Positions 61,325-64,000 of a stretch of DNA of 64,000 bases are shown here, piece by piece (positions within the stretch are counted from its first letter, which is position 1; every line of letters starts with the position of its first letter). The DNA comes from Umezawaea endophytica (GTDB taxonomy: Bacteria; Actinomycetota; Actinomycetes; Mycobacteriales; Pseudonocardiaceae). A model generated the notes under the pieces. That model ran no database searches. It was not told the origin of the DNA and worked only from the letters and a program-made list of their open reading frames with translations. The DNA lies in assembly GCF_025061645.1 (NCBI RefSeq), contig NZ_JANYMP010000028.1, positions 60,979-124,978 on the forward strand, in the 5' to 3' direction. The position numbers and the translations under genes are program-made.

Positions 61325-61981
61325 GTGGCGCCCATCGAGATCCCTGCACAGCACCGCGCCGACGTGCTGACCCTATGGGACTACCACAACATGAAGCACG
61401 AAGTCCGTCCTGTTGACGCCGCGATCGGCCTGGGCAGCCATGACATCGGCGTGGCCGTCCGGGTGGTCGAGCTGTACAAGGCCGGGGCCTTCCCACTGGT
61501 CGTATTCACCGGTGCCAATGCGCCAACAACGATCGAACGGTTCCCGCGAGGCGAGGCGGTGCACTACCGCGAGTACGCCCTAGCCCACGATGTGCCCGAC
61601 GAGGCGATCATGATCGAGACCGAGGCGACCAACACCGCCGAGAACTTCGATTTCACGCGGAAGGTGTTGCAGGACAAAGGGATCGAGTTCCGATCAGCCG
61701 TATTGGTGTCCAGGCCGTACCAGGAGCGCCGGGCGTACGCTACATGCCGCAAGATGTGGCCAGAGCTGGACATTATCTGCACGTCTCACCGGCCACCTAT
61801 AGATGAGTACGTGGCCGAGATCGGTGATGCTGACTTCGTGATCAGCATGATGGTCGGCGATACCCAGCGAATGACCTTGTTCGCCAAGTACGGCTATGCC
61901 ATCCCGCAGGACGTTCCCCAGGGGGTCCAGACAGCCTACGAACGACTGATCACCGCCGGGTACACCAGCAGGCTGATCTAG
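61325..61981 (+). CDS. DUF218/YdcF-family protein on the AICE
   Basis: A 218-aa cytosolic protein of the YdcF/DUF218 family (AIGLGSHDIGVAVRVVELYK, FPLVVFTGAN, ETEATNTAENFDFTRKVLQD, VLVSRPYQERRAY). Homologues bind SAM or act in envelope-carrier metabolism; the biochemical role of the soluble forms is not settled. GTG at 61325 is 20 nt after the GntR gene, so the two are probably co-transcribed. Confidence 0.82.
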   Translation: MAPIEIPAQHRADVLTLWDYHNMKHEVRPVDAAIGLGSHDIGVAVRVVELYKAGAFPLVVFTGANAPTTIERFPRGEAVHYREYALAHDVPDEAIMIETEATNTAENFDFTRKVLQDKGIEFRSAVLVSRPYQERRAYATCRKMWPELDIICTSHRPPIDEYVAEIGDADFVISMMVGDTQRMTLFAKYGYAIPQDVPQGVQTAYERLITAGYTSRLI

Positions 61982-62185
61982 CAGTCCCGGTGTATCCCAG
62001 CTCTACGCCGATCCCCGTAGCCTGCGTGTTCAGAGTTTCTTTTCTTCATCAAGGCGCCCCCTACGGGGCCGCGCGGCACTCTACTGATGCCGCACGGGCA
62101 GGGACAGGCTTGGGACTCCGTCCAGCCTGTCCGCCCGGCGGCGTGCCGAGCCGCTCAGACGTCGACGTTCGATACGATCTAGGCT
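61982..62185. other. Intergenic spacer between AICE core and cargo gene
   Basis: No gene seen. It contains a hairpin with 9-bp arms GGACAGGCT/AGCCTGTCC (62102-62132) and a short one GCCCC-CTAC-GGGGC near 62065; either may end the GntR-DUF218 transcript. Base composition falls toward the cargo gene. Confidence 0.5.
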
Positions 62186-62917
62186 ATGGACGCCTCATGG
62201 ATGATACTAAAGCTTGAATCTTTCTTGAAAGCGGTAGATGAGTATCAAACCAGTAAACAAGATCCAAACTTGAGTGAATACAACAGCCTGATTTCCCTGA
62301 CGCGAAAAGTATCTACCGTGCGCCGAATACTAGGCGCACTCCAAATCGATATATACAGCTACACCAAAAAGAATTCGAACGAGACTGAGGCACATGATGA
62401 GTTCGAGGATCTCGTAAACAGGCTCAAAGTCTCCTCTATCCAAGCTTTGGGAATACTGGATGATTACGATGAAATCGAAGAGAAGTTAAACCCTGACGCA
62501 CCGGCTATTACCGCCGATCGACTGCACCCATGGGTATGGGAAAGCGCCAAGCCATCATGGAAATCCGGGTTGTATCGAGCCGCGGTTCACCATGCAGCTA
62601 GCGCAATAAATGAACAGCTTCAAAGAAAGCTCGGCCGAAGTGACATAGCGGACGACAAGATCGTTTCAGAAGCGTTTCGCGCCGGAGAGGCGACCGCCGA
62701 GCGACCCAAACTAACAATAGCTGGCGACCAAAATGACTTAACCGTGCAAAGTATCCACAGAGGCGCACTCCAGCTCGGCCAAGGATGCTTCTGGGCAATC
62801 CGAAACCCTGCCGCTCACGAAACGAAAGAATGGGAGCAACAGGTATCTCTTGAACGACTGGCCGCCTTGAGCGTATTTGCCAGACTAATAGAAGACGCAG
62901 AAGTAACCAGAGAATAA
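62186..62917 (+). CDS. TIGR02391/Ymh-family protein with HEPN-like motif (AICE cargo)
   Basis: A 243-aa protein. The N-terminal 100 residues are helical and unrecognised. The C-terminal half matches the TIGR02391 (Ymh) family: LHPWVWESAKPSWKSGLYRA, AVHHAASAINEQLQRKLGR and FWAIRNPAAHETKEWEQQVS. The RNPAAH segment fits the RX4-6H catalytic motif of HEPN ribonucleases. The gene is markedly AT-richer than its surroundings and uses rare codons for this genome, a sign of recent transfer. A defensive RNase role is inference. Start could also be ATG at 62201. Confidence 0.8.
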   Translation: MDASWMILKLESFLKAVDEYQTSKQDPNLSEYNSLISLTRKVSTVRRILGALQIDIYSYTKKNSNETEAHDEFEDLVNRLKVSSIQALGILDDYDEIEEKLNPDAPAITADRLHPWVWESAKPSWKSGLYRAAVHHAASAINEQLQRKLGRSDIADDKIVSEAFRAGEATAERPKLTIAGDQNDLTVQSIHRGALQLGQGCFWAIRNPAAHETKEWEQQVSLERLAALSVFARLIEDAEVTRE

Positions 62918-62993
62918 AGGCACTGTCCTCGCCGGACGGGCAGGTCTCCGAGATGGCGAGGAGTGCGGGACGCTGCGGTCCGTTCGGAGCCTG

Positions 62994-63130
62994 GTGCCAT
63001 CCCGTCGACCTCCACAAGGGCTATCACGTCGTCACCAGGGGGCAAGCTTGAGCGGTACCGTGGACGCCCTGGGGGATGTTGCCCCCTGGTGACGACGTGA
63101 TCGGGCTGCGCCAGGTCGACGAGATGGCAC
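62994..63130. repeat. Large nested inverted repeat near attR
   Basis: Outer arms 62994-63011 and 63113-63130 match at 17 of 18 bases; inner arms 63023-63045 and 63079-63101 are perfect over 23 bp. Both internal spacers are exactly 11 nt, and the apical loop is 33 nt. The symmetry suggests an inverted duplication of about 52 bp. The rest of 62918-63295 holds no convincing gene. Candidate role: an origin (single-strand or transfer) or a structured RNA. Confidence 0.82.
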
Positions 63131-63295
63131 AGAGGCCCCTCTCTTGTGGGGATCAAGATCAAGTCACGCTTTTCCCTTGCGAAACGACACAAGACGACCA
63201 CTAGAGACAGTCCAGAGTGGTCGTTTGCGTTCGCTATCCGCGCTGGCAGTGGCATGCGTGAGGCGACAACGGCGGACGTCCCCAGGAGTCGATCC

Positions 63296-63375
63296 TTAAT
63301 CTCTTGGTTCAGGGTTCGAGTCCCTGGCGGCCCACCGAAACCCCAGGTCATTGAGCTGGGGTTTTTTCGTTCCCT
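63296..63375. repeat. attR (80 bp)
   Basis: Identical to attL (52573-52652). It holds only the 3' part of tRNA-Lys, with the T-arm, acceptor and terminator. The upstream tRNA half is missing, so it is not a second tRNA gene. Confidence 0.95.
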
Positions 63376-63463
63376 TTTCCGCGCTTCAGGAATTCCCCCT
63401 CGTGGTCGCCGGAACGGGTGACGTGGCTGGCCCGGCGCACGTCGTGCGCGCTACTGATGGCCC

Positions 63464-63949
63464 ATGCACCTCGCCGCCGCGCTCGTCCTCAGCGCCGTCC
63501 TCGCCCCACCCGTGCACGTCTCCGGTCCGCTGACGGTCTACGACTCCGCGCTGGCGCCCATCGGGTCGGAGGCGTCGGTGCTCTCGTGGGCGACGCCGGG
63601 CGGTGGCACGTTCGTCCTGCTGCACACCGAGGGGCTGCTGCCGAACCGCGCGTACGGCGCCCACGCCCACGCGAAGCCGTGCGGCCTCGACCCCGGTGAC
63701 GCGGGGCCGCACTTCCAGCACGTGCCGGGTGGTGCGACCGATCCGCTGTACGCCAACCCGGACAACGAGATCTGGCTCGACTTCACCACGAACGCCCGCG
63801 GCACGGGTCTCGCCGTCGCGCAGGTCGACTGGACGTTCACCGACCGCCGCGCGGCGTCGGTCGTCGTCCACGCCGAGCACACGCACACCGACCCCGGCCA
63901 CGCGGGCACGGCGGGTGCGCGGGTGGCGTGCGTGTCGGTGCCGTTCTAG
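63464..63949 (+). CDS. Secreted Cu/Zn superoxide-dismutase-like protein
   Basis: A 161-aa protein with an N-terminal signal peptide (LAAALVLSAVLAPPVHVSG). The SodC-like core has AYGAHAHAKPCG, DAGPHFQHVPGG, NEIWLDFTTNARGTG and VVHAEHTHTDPGHAGTAGAR VACV. Most metal-ligand His positions appear present, but the order is diverged; AHAHAKPC and PHFQH supply Cu and Zn ligands. Paired Cys could form the structural disulfide. It removes superoxide outside the membrane if active. It lies in the chromosome after attR. Confidence 0.8.
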   Translation: MHLAAALVLSAVLAPPVHVSGPLTVYDSALAPIGSEASVLSWATPGGGTFVLLHTEGLLPNRAYGAHAHAKPCGLDPGDAGPHFQHVPGGATDPLYANPDNEIWLDFTTNARGTGLAVAQVDWTFTDRRAASVVVHAEHTHTDPGHAGTAGARVACVSVPF

Positions 63950-64000
63950 GGGCGTGAGCACCGACTCAGCCATCCGGTGCACGTTCACTCCGGCGCCGGG

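Larger units (their letters stand above)
52573..63375. mobile_element. Integrated AICE (pSAM2-like integrative conjugative element)
   Basis: The element spans from attL (52573) to the end of attR (63375); excision would give a circle of 10,723 bp. Its contents follow the AICE pattern: int-xis, RepSA-like replication initiator, small transfer/spread proteins, TraB/FtsK-like translocase, KorSA-like repressor and DUF218 gene, plus a cargo gene. Nearly all core genes read on the minus strand and overlap by 1-4 nt. No capsid or tail gene is present, so it is not a prophage. Intactness suggests it is still functional. Confidence 0.92.

Noticed and set aside
62815..63351. 178-codon minus-strand ORF ending near attR
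   Set aside because: It begins inside tRNA-derived att sequence, crosses the large inverted repeat and overlaps the cargo gene antisense.
63296..63368. Second tRNA-Lys gene at attR
   Set aside because: Only the 3' part is present; the acceptor 5' strand, D-arm and anticodon stem are missing.
52573..63375. Prophage
   Set aside because: No capsid, portal, terminase or tail genes; the content is replication, TraB-type transfer and Kor-type regulation.

Overview
The window is high-GC actinomycete chromosome. GTG starts, 1-4 nt start/stop overlaps, F420-type and MpaB oxidoreductases, a WXG100 secretion locus and the XRE-HbhA-DUF2516 gene order shared with mycobacteria all fit. The gene families suggest the Pseudonocardiaceae (Lentzea/Saccharothrix/Actinosynnema-like), but no rRNA is present to settle the genus.

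Layout. 1-7 kb: end of purU, two lipoproteins (a Lipoprotein_15 repeat protein and a zinc metallopeptidase), a LOG-type protein, a VanX-like dipeptidase, a YbaK-type deacylase, a TipA-type MerR regulator and a PfpI/DJ-1 protein. 7-9.6 kb: hydrolase, DUF2516, HbhA-like and XRE genes, with a dispersed hairpin repeat inserted. 9.6-19.8 kb: orphan PCMT-like methyltransferase, zinc-ribbon protein, membrane NACHT ATPase, PadR-controlled ABC exporter, CGNR regulator, DUF445 protein and a DapC-like aminotransferase. 20-25.5 kb: a cluster of ECF-type sigma factor, small protein, TPR-CHAT protease, convergent cytoplasmic subtilase and a secreted protein. This is the best candidate for an undescribed proteolytic signalling or defence module. 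25.8-30 kb: MocR regulator divergent from YczE, Clp-N/HTH pair, PP2C-like phosphatase, and a tRNA-Glu-Asp-Phe operon. 30-42.8 kb: CopZ-CopA under a CsoR-type operator, cold-shock protein, L,D-transpeptidase, second copy of the hairpin repeat, solute-binding protein, MpaB and PPOX proteins, and a small WXG100/EbfC/CpnT-N-like locus. 42.9-50.6 kb: operon of a YqiJ-like OB-fold membrane protein, a flotillin and a 1609-aa AAA 'DNA repair' ATPase. 50.7-52.3 kb: CobW-family GTPase and DUF4232 lipoprotein.

52,573-63,375 is an actinomycete integrative and conjugative element (AICE, pSAM2-like) inserted in the 3' end of a tRNA-Lys(TTT) gene. It is bounded by 80-bp identical attL and attR that include the tRNA terminator. 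It carries int, xis, a RepSA-like HUH initiator, small transfer/spread genes, a TraB/FtsK-type translocase, a KorSA-like GntR repressor with visible operators, and a DUF218 protein. Its AT-richer cargo gene is a TIGR02391/Ymh-family protein with a HEPN-like RNPAAH motif, a plausible anti-phage gene. A large nested inverted repeat lies between the cargo gene and attR. A Cu/Zn-SOD-like secreted protein follows attR.
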